A DNA stretch of 64,000 nucleotides from Ardenticatenaceae bacterium (lineage in GTDB: Bacteria > Chloroflexota > Anaerolineae > Promineifilales > Promineifilaceae). The stretch is taken from contig WYBM01000098.1 in NCBI GenBank assembly GCA_011525915.1, positions 1-64,000 on the forward strand. The letters run 5' to 3'. The position numbers were made by a program, and so were the translations under genes. Below, in pieces: positions 7,213 through 16,310 of this stretch. A model generated the notes under the pieces. It was not told where the DNA came from and searched no databases. It saw only the letters and a program-made list of their open reading frames with translations. Positions within the stretch are counted from its first letter, which is position 1, and each line of letters opens with the position of its first letter.

Positions 7213-8799
7213 TCAGGGGGCCTGGTTGCGTATGTGCAGCTTCTGGCCCACGTTAATGGCAATGTTGCGCATCACTTTCAGGCCGATGCGCGGATAACGG
7301 TTGATCAGGTTTTCAAAGTCATCACGCTGCAGGGCTACCAGTTTACAGGCGGTATGGGTCACGGCCGTGGCCATGTGCGGCTGCTGACTCACCAGGGAGA
7401 TCTCCCCTAAAAAGTCGCCAGCATGAATGCGGGCTAAAATGCGTGATTCGTCCGGGGCCAGAATGTCAATGCTCCCTTCCATGACCATGTAAAACACATG
7501 GCTCGTTTGCCCTTCTCGCAGCACCACCTGGCCCTGTGGGTAGGCGATTACGGCGCACAAACCGGCGATCTTGGCCAATTCCCCTTCTTCCAGCCCGGCA
7601 AAAATGGCCATTTGCCGGGTTGTCTCGTTGACAGAGATGCCCAGCCGCTTTTCTTCAAATCCGGTGCGTACCAGGTCATAAACCTCGCGGCTGGCGGCCG
7701 TGAGGGCCACATGGTCAATCTCCAGGGGTACATAAAGTTTGGCCATCTTAATGGTGTCCAGCCGCTCTACTTCATGAAAGACAAAAGAAGGACAGTAAGC
7801 GACAGGCACAAACCCCAGGTTGCTGAGGGTGCGCTGGATATCTGGCCAATAGGCGCTGACGGTAATTTCCAGGTACTCGGCGCCGTATACTTTTTGGGCC
7901 CAGGTGTCGAGCTCTTTTAACAAAAAGCCGGCCACATCATCACGCAGGTCTATGAGTTCCAGCACCTTAATGCTGCGGCCAATCGTATCCAGGGTAAAGC
8001 CAATGGCGCCAACGATGCGGTCATCCTCACGGGCCACCAGGTAGCGCGAGTTGCTGGCTTCCAGCATAAACAGGCCATAACTGAGCTGCAAATTGCCAAA
8101 GATATGGCGGCGAGAGAGCCGGCCGCGTTCAATGCGCAGCAGGTAGGGCAGCAGGGACTCTGATAATTCGGCCACGCTGAAGTCCGCGCCAATGGGGTAG
8201 CCGTCGGCGTCTTCCACAGCGATGAGATCGTTGTGGAAACCCATGTTGCGCAGGGCTATCTGCCCCAGTGAAAAGACTTCGGGAATGACACGGGGGTTGT
8301 TGGAGCGCAGTTCGCGCGCTGGGCCAAAGGTTCTGGCCATCATCACCAGGCTTTCACGGTTGTCTAAGAGCACTTTTTGGGGCAAGAAGCCAATTGGGCG
8401 CAGGCCAAATTTTTCAGAGATGCGTTGGGCATAATCATGGGCGGTGCGGCATTCGGTCAGGCCAAAGTGCAGCCGCCTGGTGGCAAAGTCCAGCCGGGCG
8501 CGCATGAGGGCGCCGCCCACACCCTGGTCACGGAATTCGGGGTCTACGGCCAGGCGGCCAAATTCGCCGCACAGGTCAGAGTAAGCGCCCACTTCAAAGT
8601 AAACGGAGGCGGTGCCGGCAATACGGCCGTTAACCTCTGCCAGTAAAAAGAGGTAACTGTCCCGGTAAATGCTGCGTTTGAGCCATTCGTCACTATAAAA
8701 CTCTTTGTACGGGTATTCTTCACCGTAACTGCGGTAAAACAGGTCGCGAATGGCCGGTAAATCGGTCTCAGTCACTTGCCGTACATGCACTGCGGTCAT
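7213..8799 (-). CDS. GNAT acetyltransferase with C-terminal cyclic-nucleotide-binding-like domain
   Basis: The first ~150 residues are a GNAT domain (FGRLAVDPEFRDQGVGGALM is the acetyl-CoA loop, R/QGVGGAL form). A second, weaker GNAT-like half lies around 195-345 (YLVAREDDRIVGAIGF). Residues ~385-525 form a CRP-type beta-barrel ending in GDFLGEISLVSQQPHMATA. In cAMP binders the phosphate arginine is in PR-A-[AT]; here it is H-M-A-T, so cyclic nucleotide binding is doubtful. The mycobacterial cAMP-dependent acetyltransferase has the same two kinds of domain in the opposite order. A sensor-controlled protein acetyltransferase is plausible. GGAG precedes the ATG. Confidence 0.82.
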   Translation of the reverse strand: MTAVHVRQVTETDLPAIRDLFYRSYGEEYPYKEFYSDEWLKRSIYRDSYLFLLAEVNGRIAGTASVYFEVGAYSDLCGEFGRLAVDPEFRDQGVGGALMRARLDFATRRLHFGLTECRTAHDYAQRISEKFGLRPIGFLPQKVLLDNRESLVMMARTFGPARELRSNNPRVIPEVFSLGQIALRNMGFHNDLIAVEDADGYPIGADFSVAELSESLLPYLLRIERGRLSRRHIFGNLQLSYGLFMLEASNSRYLVAREDDRIVGAIGFTLDTIGRSIKVLELIDLRDDVAGFLLKELDTWAQKVYGAEYLEITVSAYWPDIQRTLSNLGFVPVAYCPSFVFHEVERLDTIKMAKLYVPLEIDHVALTAASREVYDLVRTGFEEKRLGISVNETTRQMAIFAGLEEGELAKIAGLCAVIAYPQGQVVLREGQTSHVFYMVMEGSIDILAPDESRILARIHAGDFLGEISLVSQQPHMATAVTHTACKLVALQRDDFENLINRYPRIGLKVMRNIAINVGQKLHIRNQAP

Positions 8800-8897
8800 C
8801 GCTGTTACTCCAATACATCAGGATTTTGCGCCAGGCCACACACCGCCCTCACTATTCTACACCTTTCTTATTGATTTGCGGGCGAACTTATGTGGAT

Positions 8898-9012
8898 TAG
8901 GTAAACCGCGGAAAGCTTTCGGATGTAAAAAGAGGCATTTTCTCGCGGTTTACCCGAGTAATCGGCCGCGATTTGCTTGCTCTTTTTCCAAAAACTTTTT
9001 GCCGATTACCTA
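8898..9012 (+). mobile_element. TA-bounded twin-hairpin element, copy B
   Basis: The element begins TAGGTAAACCGCGG and ends GCCGATTACCTA, nearly identical to copy C. GGTAAACCGCG pairs with CGCGGTTTACC and GTAATCGGC pairs with GCCGATTAC. Its terminal TA is shared with the start of copy C. Confidence 0.75.
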
Positions 9013-9125
9013 GGCAAACCGCGGAAAGCTTTCGGATATAAAAAGAGGCATTTTCTCGCGGTTTACCCGAGTAATCGGCCGCGATTCGCTTGCTCTTTTT
9101 CCAAAAACTTTTTGCCGATTACCTA
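9011..9125 (+). mobile_element. TA-bounded twin-hairpin element, copy C
   Basis: This copy is in direct tandem with copy B and shares the TA at 9011-9012. It differs from B at only a few positions (GGCAAACC for GGTAAACC; GATATA for GATGTA), so the pair is recent. Insertion of one element into the TA at the edge of the other would give this arrangement. Confidence 0.75.
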
Positions 9126-9205
9126 GGTAATGAGCGGTTAAGTCGCACCGTGATGTGGGGTATGCTACAATTTCTCCTTTGGCTTCATAGCGGTTAGGTA
9201 GTGGC

Positions 9206-10801
9206 ATGGCGAAACTGGTAGACATTCGTATTTTGCAGCGGGAATATTTACTGGCTATCTCGCGGGCGCTAACAGCCGAGCTAGATTTGCACGACGTGCT
9301 GCGAATTATTTTGCAGTCGGCGGTGGAATTGGTGTCTGGCCGGGCCGGTTTGATTGCCTTGCATGATGCCAAGACAGATTCACTGCGGGTGGCAGCCGTG
9401 TATGGCATTCCCGTACACCTGGTAGACCACTTTGCGCCGCTGCTGCGCGATCTGCCTACAGAACGGGACAGCATTGAGCAGGAAGTGGAGCTGACCCGCC
9501 GCTTGCAGAAAATTGCCCGTGATGCGGAAATGGGGCTGACGCAGATGGTGCGTCTGCCAATGGTGAGTGGTGACCAGGCCGTAGGTGTCGTTTATGTGTT
9601 TCTGGCAGGCAGTGCTTATTATGTGCCCCAAGATGTGAATCTGCTGCTGCGCAGTTTTGCTGAGCAAGCGGCCATTGCCGTGAAAAATGCCCGCCTGTAC
9701 CAACAAGTAAACCAGGAGAAACAGCGGCTGGACGCCATTATTGAGCAGAGTGCTGACGGTGTCATGATTCTGGACGCGGCGTCACGGATTACGGTGTTTA
9801 ACCGGGCCCTGAGCCAGATGATGGGCCGGCCGGCCGCCGCCGTCATTGGGCGTCAGCATGATGAAGTTTTTCAATGGCACAGCTTAAAGACACCGATGGA
9901 TTTAAAAAAAGCACTGGCCAATGGCTGGCCGCTGCCAGGCGCGGCGCATCTGTACGTAGAAGGGGATGTACAACGGCCGTATGCCGACGATGACCAATCG
10001 GCTGATGGCAACCGGATCAGCCTGGGAGTGACGTATGCGCCGTTGATGGACAGCGACGGCCGTATGACGGACATCATTGCCAACGTGCGTGATCTGACCC
10101 GCTATCGTGAAGAAGAATCTTTGCAGAAAACCTTTATCTCCGTGGTCAGCCACGAGTTAAAAACACCGGTATCCATCATCAAGGGATATGCCGGAACTTT
10201 ACGCCGCCAGGATGCCCACTGGTCGCCAGAAGTTGTTGATGATTCACTCACCGTTATTGAGGAAGAAGCTGATAATTTAAATGATCTGATTGACAGCCTG
10301 CTGGAAGTGTCTCGCTTGCAGGCGGGTACATTTAACCTGGAAGTCAGCGATGATGTCTTTTTGCCGGAAGTGGCGGCTAATGTCACTCGCAAATTCCGCA
10401 GCCAGGCCAAAAATCACCAGTTCGTTTTGAAGTTTGATGAGGCTTTTCCGCTGGTGGTGGGCGACGAACGGCGGCTGACTCAGGTCTTAAACAATCTGGT
10501 GGGCAACGCCATCAAATATTCGCCCGACGGGGGTGATATTATCATTTCTGGCGCGGTACATCCCCAGCATGTAACCATTTCGGTTCAGGACAGGGGCATT
10601 GGTATTCCTGAGCATCAGCACCACCGCATTTTCCTAAAGTTTTCGCGTTTGGATAATGCCCTGAGCCGCAAAACAGAAGGAACTGGCTTGGGATTGTTTT
10701 TGAGCAAAGCCATTATAGAGGCACATCAAGGTCGTATCTGGTTCCACAACAACCCCGATGGGCCAGGCACGACGTTTACCTTTTCATTACCAAAAGATTG
10801 A
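9206..10801 (+). CDS. GAF-PAS sensor histidine kinase
   Basis: A 531-residue cytoplasmic kinase without membrane segments. It has a GAF domain (about 20-170), a PAS domain (about 180-300, IIEQSADGVMILD), HisKA with phospho-acceptor His316 in SHELKTP, and HATPase with NNLVGNAIKYS (N box), DRGIGIP (G1) and GTGLGLFL (G2). It would autophosphorylate in response to a ligand or redox cue at the GAF or PAS domain. No response regulator gene is adjacent, so the partner is elsewhere. The start ATG has only a weak ribosome binding site (TTAGGTAG). Confidence 0.9.
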   Translation: MAKLVDIRILQREYLLAISRALTAELDLHDVLRIILQSAVELVSGRAGLIALHDAKTDSLRVAAVYGIPVHLVDHFAPLLRDLPTERDSIEQEVELTRRLQKIARDAEMGLTQMVRLPMVSGDQAVGVVYVFLAGSAYYVPQDVNLLLRSFAEQAAIAVKNARLYQQVNQEKQRLDAIIEQSADGVMILDAASRITVFNRALSQMMGRPAAAVIGRQHDEVFQWHSLKTPMDLKKALANGWPLPGAAHLYVEGDVQRPYADDDQSADGNRISLGVTYAPLMDSDGRMTDIIANVRDLTRYREEESLQKTFISVVSHELKTPVSIIKGYAGTLRRQDAHWSPEVVDDSLTVIEEEADNLNDLIDSLLEVSRLQAGTFNLEVSDDVFLPEVAANVTRKFRSQAKNHQFVLKFDEAFPLVVGDERRLTQVLNNLVGNAIKYSPDGGDIIISGAVHPQHVTISVQDRGIGIPEHQHHRIFLKFSRLDNALSRKTEGTGLGLFLSKAIIEAHQGRIWFHNNPDGPGTTFTFSLPKD

Positions 10802-10804
10802 TAA

Positions 10805-10888
10805 AACGAGTATTCAGTGCTCAGTGAGCGGTATTCAGCAAGGGAAAGCGCTGAATACTGAATATTGCTCACTGAATACTGCAAACTG
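10805..10888. repeat. Heptamer-repeat hairpin (CAGTnnT family), cluster 1
   Basis: Copies of TATTCAGTG and CTCAGTGAG on the left are mirrored by CACTGAATAC and GCTGAATACTG on the right, giving a long imperfect hairpin. It is the same degenerate 7-base repeat family seen near 12361, 30265, 39796 and 43450. Confidence 0.65.
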
Positions 10889-10896
10889 GAGAAAGC

Positions 10897-12234
10897 ATGT
10901 ATACACAAATCACCTGTCCCAATTGTGGGACGCCTTACACGGCTGAAGTGCACCAGTTGGTGGATGCCCGGCGCACGCCGGAGCTAAAGCAGCAGCTGCT
11001 CAATGGCATGTTAAACGTGGCTGTTTGCCCGAATTGTGGCGCCGGCGGCCAATTGACTTCTATTTTGGTGTTTCATGACGCCGATCATGAACTGTTTATG
11101 ATCTATATACCACAGGAACTGCACCTAAACCAGATGCAGCGTGAGCAGACCATTGGCCGGTTGACGCAAGATGTTATGAATAGCCTGCCGCCGGAAGAAC
11201 GGCGCGCCTACATGCTGCAGCCGCAGATGATCATTAATATGCAGACGTTTATGGAGAAGGTGTTAGAGACGGAAGGCATTACTAAAGAGATGATCGCCCG
11301 GCAGCAAAAACAGGCGGAACTGCTGCGCACCATGGCCCGCGCTGATAAAGACGTGCAAGATTACCTGCTTAAAGAGCGGGCCAGCGAAATTGATGAAACT
11401 TTTTTTGCCATGCTGCAAAGTTTTATTGATGCCGCAGCCCAAACAAACGATGATAAACAAACGCTGCCTTTGATCAATTTGCGGGCCCGGTTAATGACCG
11501 CAACGGCCGTTGGTCGCCGCCTGGAACAGCGCCAGGTGGCCATTCACAAGATGAGCCAGGAGGCTAAAAAACAAGGCGGATTGTCGCCCCAGCTGCTGGC
11601 GAAACATGTCATTGCTAACCAGGAAACTGACGATGTGGTCCAGGCGTTGGTAATGGCCGGACAAGGGGCGCTGCGGTATGAGTTTTTTGGTGACCTGACG
11701 GCAGCGATTGAAAAGGCTGAAAAAGAAGGTGACAAGGCAGCGGTGCAGCGCCTGACAGAGTACCGGGAAACGTACCTGGCCTTGTATGATGAGATGCAAA
11801 ACGCCACCCGGCAGGTGATGGGCGAGGCGATGCAAACGCTGCAGATGCTGCTAGAGGCTCCAGATAAGGTCGCGGCCGTACAGGAGCATGCCGACAAACT
11901 GGATGATGTGTTTATGTATGTCCTTGCAGCGCGCCTGGCCGAGGCAGAGCAAAAAGGCCAACAGGCCGAGTTACAGGCGTTACAGCAGCTGCAGGAAGTG
12001 ATTGTGGACCTGGTAGAAGAACAGATGCCGCCAGAAATTCAACTGGTCAATGAGTTGGTTCAGGCCGAATCCCTCACGGCTCAAAATAAGATGCTGGATG
12101 ATAACCAAGATTTGCTTTCACCGGCATTGGTAGCCATGATTGACCAGATCATCGAACAGGCTGGCCAGGCGAGCCAACCAGAGTTAGACGGCCGTTTACG
12201 GGACATCAAGGCGGCCATTCAGGCCAGGCTGTGA
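10897..12234 (+). CDS. CpXC domain-containing protein
   Basis: The N terminus is a CpXC domain: C7-P-N-C10 and C44-P-N-C47 form a likely zinc ribbon, followed by the typical beta-rich part (HELFMIYIPQEL). Residues ~120-445 are almost entirely helical and rich in Q, E, A and L, with likely coiled coils. No signal peptide or membrane segment is present. CpXC proteins are widespread in Chloroflexota and Firmicutes and have no settled function. GGAG precedes the ATG. The gene follows the kinase after a heptamer hairpin and is probably transcribed on its own. Confidence 0.8.
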   Translation: MYTQITCPNCGTPYTAEVHQLVDARRTPELKQQLLNGMLNVAVCPNCGAGGQLTSILVFHDADHELFMIYIPQELHLNQMQREQTIGRLTQDVMNSLPPEERRAYMLQPQMIINMQTFMEKVLETEGITKEMIARQQKQAELLRTMARADKDVQDYLLKERASEIDETFFAMLQSFIDAAAQTNDDKQTLPLINLRARLMTATAVGRRLEQRQVAIHKMSQEAKKQGGLSPQLLAKHVIANQETDDVVQALVMAGQGALRYEFFGDLTAAIEKAEKEGDKAAVQRLTEYRETYLALYDEMQNATRQVMGEAMQTLQMLLEAPDKVAAVQEHADKLDDVFMYVLAARLAEAEQKGQQAELQALQQLQEVIVDLVEEQMPPEIQLVNELVQAESLTAQNKMLDDNQDLLSPALVAMIDQIIEQAGQASQPELDGRLRDIKAAIQARL

Positions 12235-12360
12235 TTGTAATCGGTGACGGGATGTTGTTTTAGGTGGTCACGTCGCCTGTAACCCATAGACTTACCACAA
12301 ATGGGTACTTAGGGCTCATCTACAATTAACTTGGTGGTTTGAAGTGATCTGGATCAAGTG

Positions 12361-12434
12361 ATCAATTGTCAGTTGTCAGTGATCAGTTGAGTGTTCTTCT
12401 GAACTGATCACTGGACACTGATGACTGATTACCT
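12361..12434. repeat. Heptamer-repeat hairpin (CAGTnnT family), cluster 2
   Basis: CAGTGATCAGTT at left pairs with GAACTGATCACTG at right, inside runs of GTCAGTT and GATCAGT units. It lies between the convergent ends of the CpXC gene and the FHA regulator gene and could act as a bidirectional terminator. Confidence 0.65.
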
Positions 12435-12467
12435 GGCAAAAGCCCAAAATTGTTTTTGAACGAACCC

Positions 12468-13112
12468 TTAGTGTGGTTCGTTATCCAGGCGGAAGCCATG
12501 ACCGCGTACGGTGACGATGTAATTGTATTCGTCCAACTCGGCCAGCCGGTCACGCAGGCGGCGCACCAGGGCGTCAATGGCTTGCTCTGAAACGCCCAGA
12601 CCATCGGTGCCCGGCCACACAACTTCTACAATTTCGTCCCGGCTTATGACTGCGCCCTGGGCATTATGCAATAGTTCTAGCAGGCGAAACTGAGCTAATG
12701 ATAGGGGGGGATCAAGCTCCTTACCACTAATAAATACGGCCCGTTGACCATCGTCAATAACCAGCCCCCCTTCCATTTTAGGTGGGTCGAACGTTAAAGG
12801 GATGGTGGCATCGGTACCTACAAAAACCAGTTTAACGGCCAGCGCGATGGAAATTTCATCACCGTCCTGAAGTTGGGTAGACCCCTCAAATACTTTGCCA
12901 TTGAGATGGGTGCCATTTTTACTGCCCAGGTCATGCAAGATGTAACGGTCGTTTTCGTAAGTGATCTTGACGTGGTGACGCGAAACCTGGCGTTCTGGTA
13001 AAACGATCTGGCAGTCGCCGCCTCGGCCAATAATGAATTCATCGGTATCAATTGTCCAACGGTGACCGGCCAATTGCCCTTCACGGGCGACCAGGACTGG
13101 TTGTTCGTTCAT
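12468..13112 (-). CDS. FHA domain / OmpR-type winged-helix regulator
   Basis: Residues ~20-95 are an FHA domain with the phosphothreonine-binding signature (IIGR, then VSRHHVKI, then LGSKNGTHLNG). Residues ~115-212 are a winged-helix DNA-binding domain of the response-regulator C-terminal type (LSLAQFRLLELLHNAQGAVISRDEIVEVVWP, ending with ALVRRLRDRL and VRGHGFRL). It would bind DNA and a threonine-phosphorylated partner, or itself when phosphorylated. The gene is divergent from the Ser/Thr kinase gene at 13263, which is an obvious candidate partner. AGAGGGG precedes the ATG. Confidence 0.88.
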   Translation of the reverse strand: MNEQPVLVAREGQLAGHRWTIDTDEFIIGRGGDCQIVLPERQVSRHHVKITYENDRYILHDLGSKNGTHLNGKVFEGSTQLQDGDEISIALAVKLVFVGTDATIPLTFDPPKMEGGLVIDDGQRAVFISGKELDPPLSLAQFRLLELLHNAQGAVISRDEIVEVVWPGTDGLGVSEQAIDALVRRLRDRLAELDEYNYIVTVRGHGFRLDNEPH

Positions 13113-13262
13113 AATGTTTGCCCCTCTGTAAAAGTTATCTTTGCCAGGATGGATTATAATAGGAACAGCAAAGTCTAGTAAAGGTAAATTTTATTGTCAT
13201 GAGTATTTTAAGGTGATGGCGTTGTGAAATGGTAAGTGTGAGTCTATGATGTTTTACGTTGG

Positions 13263-14249
13263 ATGCTTTTGATGATGACTTCATTTGTGCAAGAGGACAG
13301 TATTTTACGTGAACGGTACAAACTGACCAACATTGTTGGTCAGGGTGGTATGGGAAGCGTATACCGTGCGGAGGATTTGCGTTTGCCAGGCCGGTTGTGC
13401 GCTATCAAAGTGGTGCAGCCTGACCTTAATACGGCGCCAGAGGTTCAGGCGCAGGCGCAGGAACAGTTTTTGCAGGAAGCCAGCGTGCTGGCTCAGCTTG
13501 ATCACCCTAGTTTGCCGAAGGTGTCTGACTTTTTTAGCCAAGACGGCCTTGACTACCTGGTGATGGATTATGTGCCCGGCGAAGATTTGAGCCAGCTGCT
13601 GCGCGCCAATGGTGGCCCGCTGGCTGAAAAAACGGTGCTGAATTGGGCAGAACAGATCATGGATGCCCTGGCATACTTACACAGGCAGGATCCACCGGTG
13701 CTGCATCGGGACATCAAACCAGCTAACATAAAGCTGACGCCCCACGGCCGTATCAAACTGGTGGACTTTGGCCTGGTCAAAATTATGGCCCACGATGACG
13801 TCCGCACCATCACCGTGGTACAGGGACGGGGAACCGCGCTTTATACCCCTCTGGAACAATACGGAGGCGATGGCGGCCATACCGATGCCCGTACAGATAT
13901 TTATGCCTTGGGCGCTACCTTCTATCATCTGCTGACAGATTATCCGCCGTCTGATGCCAAAGCCCGTTTTTTGCGGCCAGCGACCTTACAACTGCCAGAG
14001 CGCCTGAATCCGGCGCTGTCTACAGCTGTATCTGAAGCTATTATGTGGGCGATGGCTATGCACCCTGACGAACGGCCGTCTACCGTAGAAGAGTTTCGTC
14101 AGGTCTTGTTTGGCTTAAAGCCGCGCCCCGGCCCCAACGTAAAGCCCACCAGGTCATCTACCTGGGCAAAAGCGTTGTATGCCAACCGCGTGGCGCTTAT
14201 GTTGGTAACCATTTTGTTTATCCTGGCGCTGCTTTTGACGATATTTTAA
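13263..14249 (+). CDS. Serine/threonine protein kinase with C-terminal membrane anchor
   Basis: A Hanks-type kinase: glycine loop GQGGMGSVYRA, Lys49 (AIKVV), the catalytic loop with His148-Arg-Asp150 (HRDIKPANI), Asp168 of DFG, and an activation segment ending GTALYTPLEQY. One membrane segment occupies residues ~305-327 and the protein ends there, so there is no PASTA or other outside sensor domain. At 328 residues it is short for a bacterial receptor kinase. It is divergent from the FHA regulator. The first ATG is used; two further in-frame ATGs lie within five codons. Confidence 0.9.
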   Translation: MLLMMTSFVQEDSILRERYKLTNIVGQGGMGSVYRAEDLRLPGRLCAIKVVQPDLNTAPEVQAQAQEQFLQEASVLAQLDHPSLPKVSDFFSQDGLDYLVMDYVPGEDLSQLLRANGGPLAEKTVLNWAEQIMDALAYLHRQDPPVLHRDIKPANIKLTPHGRIKLVDFGLVKIMAHDDVRTITVVQGRGTALYTPLEQYGGDGGHTDARTDIYALGATFYHLLTDYPPSDAKARFLRPATLQLPERLNPALSTAVSEAIMWAMAMHPDERPSTVEEFRQVLFGLKPRPGPNVKPTRSSTWAKALYANRVALMLVTILFILALLLTIF

Positions 14250-14250
14250 C

Positions 14251-14601
14251 ATGGCGCGATGTCCCCGATGTGACGGCCGTGAACGGCAAATTAAGGATGG
14301 CAGTACCCCGGCCGGCAGCCAGCGGTATCGTTGTAAACGATGTAGCTGCCGCTATACACCTGACCCCAAGATGCGCGGTTATGACGATGACGTGCGCCTG
14401 CAAGCCCTGACCCTGTTCCTGGAGGGCGTCAGCTTACGGATGATCTCCCGCATTCTTGATGTTAATCACCAGAGCGTTGCCAATTGGGTGAATACCTTTG
14501 CCGACAATGTTCCTGAAGAGCTGCCGGATAGTGTGTTGGAAACGGCCGTGCTTGATGGCCTTATTACGTTTAACCCCCGTGCCAAACGAAATCGTGTATA
14601 A
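14251..14601 (+). CDS. IS1 InsA-like zinc-finger/HTH protein, stand-alone
   Basis: The 116-residue product starts with a four-cysteine ribbon (CPRC, then CKRCSCRY) followed by a helix-turn-helix (LEGVSLRMISRILDVNHQSVANWV). This is the layout of the InsA N-terminal part of IS1-type transposases. No catalytic (DDE) part follows and no IS ends are visible. The ATG lies one base after the kinase stop codon, so the two are probably co-translated. It may be a domesticated DNA-binding protein serving the kinase pathway, or an IS relic. Confidence 0.7.
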   Translation: MARCPRCDGRERQIKDGSTPAGSQRYRCKRCSCRYTPDPKMRGYDDDVRLQALTLFLEGVSLRMISRILDVNHQSVANWVNTFADNVPEELPDSVLETAVLDGLITFNPRAKRNRV

Positions 14602-14739
14602 CACCACGAATTTAGACAGTTTTGGCAACATCTTTGACAGAACAGCGGCGTCTTTTTATAGTTACCGTGCAGTTTGCTGTATCCATGAACAAGATGTGTT
14701 AATGATAAACCAACCTTATCTCATGACAAGGAGAGTTAA

Positions 14740-15840
14740 ATGGCAAGTGTAACTTACCGGCACGTATTCAAAAGATTTGGCGATGTTACCGTGATTACAG
14801 ACCTCAGCATGGAAGTTAGCGACAAGGAGTTTGTGGTCTTTGTGGGCCCTTCTGGCTGTGGTAAGTCTACCAGCCTGCGTATGCTGGCCGGTTTGGAAGA
14901 GGTATCAGAAGGCGAAATTCTCATTGGTGACCGTGTTGTGAATGATGTGCCGCCCAAAGACCGTGACATTGCTATGGTCTTCCAATCCTACGCCCTCTAT
15001 CCGCATATGAGTGTGTATGATAATATGGCTTTTGGCCTTAAACTGCGCAAAACGCCTAAGGCTGAAATTGACCGGCGCGTCAAAGAAGCCGCAGACAGCC
15101 TGGGGCTTAGCCATTTGTTAGACCGTAAGCCAAAGGCGCTCTCCGGCGGTCAGCGCCAGCGCGTGGCTGTAGGCCGGGCCATTGTGCGGGAACCAGCCGT
15201 CTTTTTGATGGACGAACCCCTCTCTAACCTGGATGCCAAATTGCGCGTCTCTGCCCGCGCTGAAATTAGCCAGTTACATCGCCGCTTGGGCACCACGTTT
15301 ATCTATGTAACACATGACCAGGTGGAAGCGATGACCATGGGTGACCGCATTGCCGTGATGAGTGATGGTCTTTTGCAGCAAATTGATACACCGCGTAATC
15401 TGTACAATGATCCAGGTAATGTCTTTGTGGCTGGTTTCATTGGCAGCCCCAGCATGAATTTTTTTGAATCCACACTTGTGGGCGAAGAAGGACATCTGTT
15501 TGTAGATACCGGTGATTTCCGGCTGCAGGTGCCCGACAGCCATAAGCAAAAGTACACCAACTACGTGGGCAAAGAGGTGATCTTTGGTCTTCGTCCTGAG
15601 CATCTGCACGCACCGCAGTTTACCCCGCCCGGTATCATTGCGTCACCCATAGAGGGCGTGGTGGAAGTGGTGGAATTGCTGGGCCACGAATTGCATCTGT
15701 ATGTAAGTACAGGTAAGAATAGTATTGTGGCTACAGTAGATACGCGTCTGCAGGCAAATACTGGTAACCATGTAGACCTGGTGATGGATATGAATAATAT
15801 GCATCTGTTTGATAAGAGTACCGAACTGGCGATTCGTTAA
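14740..15840 (+). CDS. ugpC: Sugar-type ABC transporter ATPase (UgpC/MalK family)
   Basis: A 366-residue ATPase with Walker [11 protein letters not shown]-loop [12 protein letters not shown], signature [14 protein letters not shown], Walker [13 protein letters not shown] and the switch histidine in YVTHDQ. Residues ~240-360 form the MalK-type regulatory (TOBE/OB) domain. Family members energise uptake of sugars, glycerol-3-phosphate or polyols. No permease or binding-protein gene is nearby, so it is probably a shared ATPase serving several transporters. AAGGAG precedes the ATG, and a terminator follows. Confidence 0.9.
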   Translation: MASVTYRHVFKRFGDVTVITDLSMEVSDKEFVVFVGPSGCGKSTSLRMLAGLEEVSEGEILIGDRVVNDVPPKDRDIAMVFQSYALYPHMSVYDNMAFGLKLRKTPKAEIDRRVKEAADSLGLSHLLDRKPKALSGGQRQRVAVGRAIVREPAVFLMDEPLSNLDAKLRVSARAEISQLHRRLGTTFIYVTHDQVEAMTMGDRIAVMSDGLLQQIDTPRNLYNDPGNVFVAGFIGSPSMNFFESTLVGEEGHLFVDTGDFRLQVPDSHKQKYTNYVGKEVIFGLRPEHLHAPQFTPPGIIASPIEGVVEVVELLGHELHLYVSTGKNSIVATVDTRLQANTGNHVDLVMDMNNMHLFDKSTELAIR

Positions 15841-15858
15841 ATAGAGAGTGCAAACGTG

Positions 15859-15895
15859 GAGATCAGAGGCTTAACCATCTCTGGTCTCTTTTTTT
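15859..15895 (+). terminator. Rho-independent terminator after ugpC
   Basis: GAGATCAGAG pairs with CTCTGGTCTC (one G-U pair) around a 10-base loop, followed by seven T. The ATG assigned to the next gene begins at the very end of the T tract. Confidence 0.85.
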
Positions 15896-16261
15896 ATGGT
15901 TAATTTAAACTATCAGGTAGGTGATACGTTTTTGCTGCAGTTTGTGTGGCGGCTGCCAGACGGTGACTTTGTCCGTGCGCTGTTTCAGGCAGAGGTATTA
16001 ACGAGCATTGATGTGGCCGAAAAGTATATGGTGCGCCTGAACGAACTGGTAGCCGGCAGCCAAGAATCGCCCACCGGGGAAGGGCGTGAAAAAGCCCAAT
16101 TTACCAAGGAGTATTGGGCGTTGGTGGTACGGTTGGTTGGCAGCCGAATCACCGTGGCCTGGGAAGCGACAGACGGCCGTGCCCTGCAAATGCGCCTGGC
16201 TACCCTTACCGGCGAACATGACTTCTTCACCCGTTATGCCGCATCAGGTGTTGAGCCTTAG
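15896..16261 (+). CDS. Hypothetical protein, 121 aa
   Basis: A soluble, mixed alpha/beta protein without recognised domains (DTFLLQFVWRLPDGDFVRALFQ at the start, CDS rich in V, A, E and T). The assigned ATG abuts the T tract of the ugpC terminator and has no ribosome binding site. Either translation is leaderless on a new transcript, or the true start is the ATG about 44 codons further in, or expression depends on read-through. The TAG stop lies in a TAGGCAAACCGC sequence resembling the end of the twin-hairpin elements. Confidence 0.5.
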   Translation: MVNLNYQVGDTFLLQFVWRLPDGDFVRALFQAEVLTSIDVAEKYMVRLNELVAGSQESPTGEGREKAQFTKEYWALVVRLVGSRITVAWEATDGRALQMRLATLTGEHDFFTRYAASGVEP

Positions 16262-16310
16262 GCAAACCGCCGAAATGATTTGGAATTCCTGAAGAGATTT
16301 CACTGTCACC

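Larger units (their letters stand above)
8800..9205. other. 406-base intergenic region with two tandem twin hairpins
   Basis: No gene is seen. The region separates a minus-strand gene (start 8799) from a plus-strand gene (start 9206), so promoters for both should lie here. The centre is filled by twin-hairpin copies B and C. A minus-strand open frame crossing the repeats is a by-product. Confidence 0.5.
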
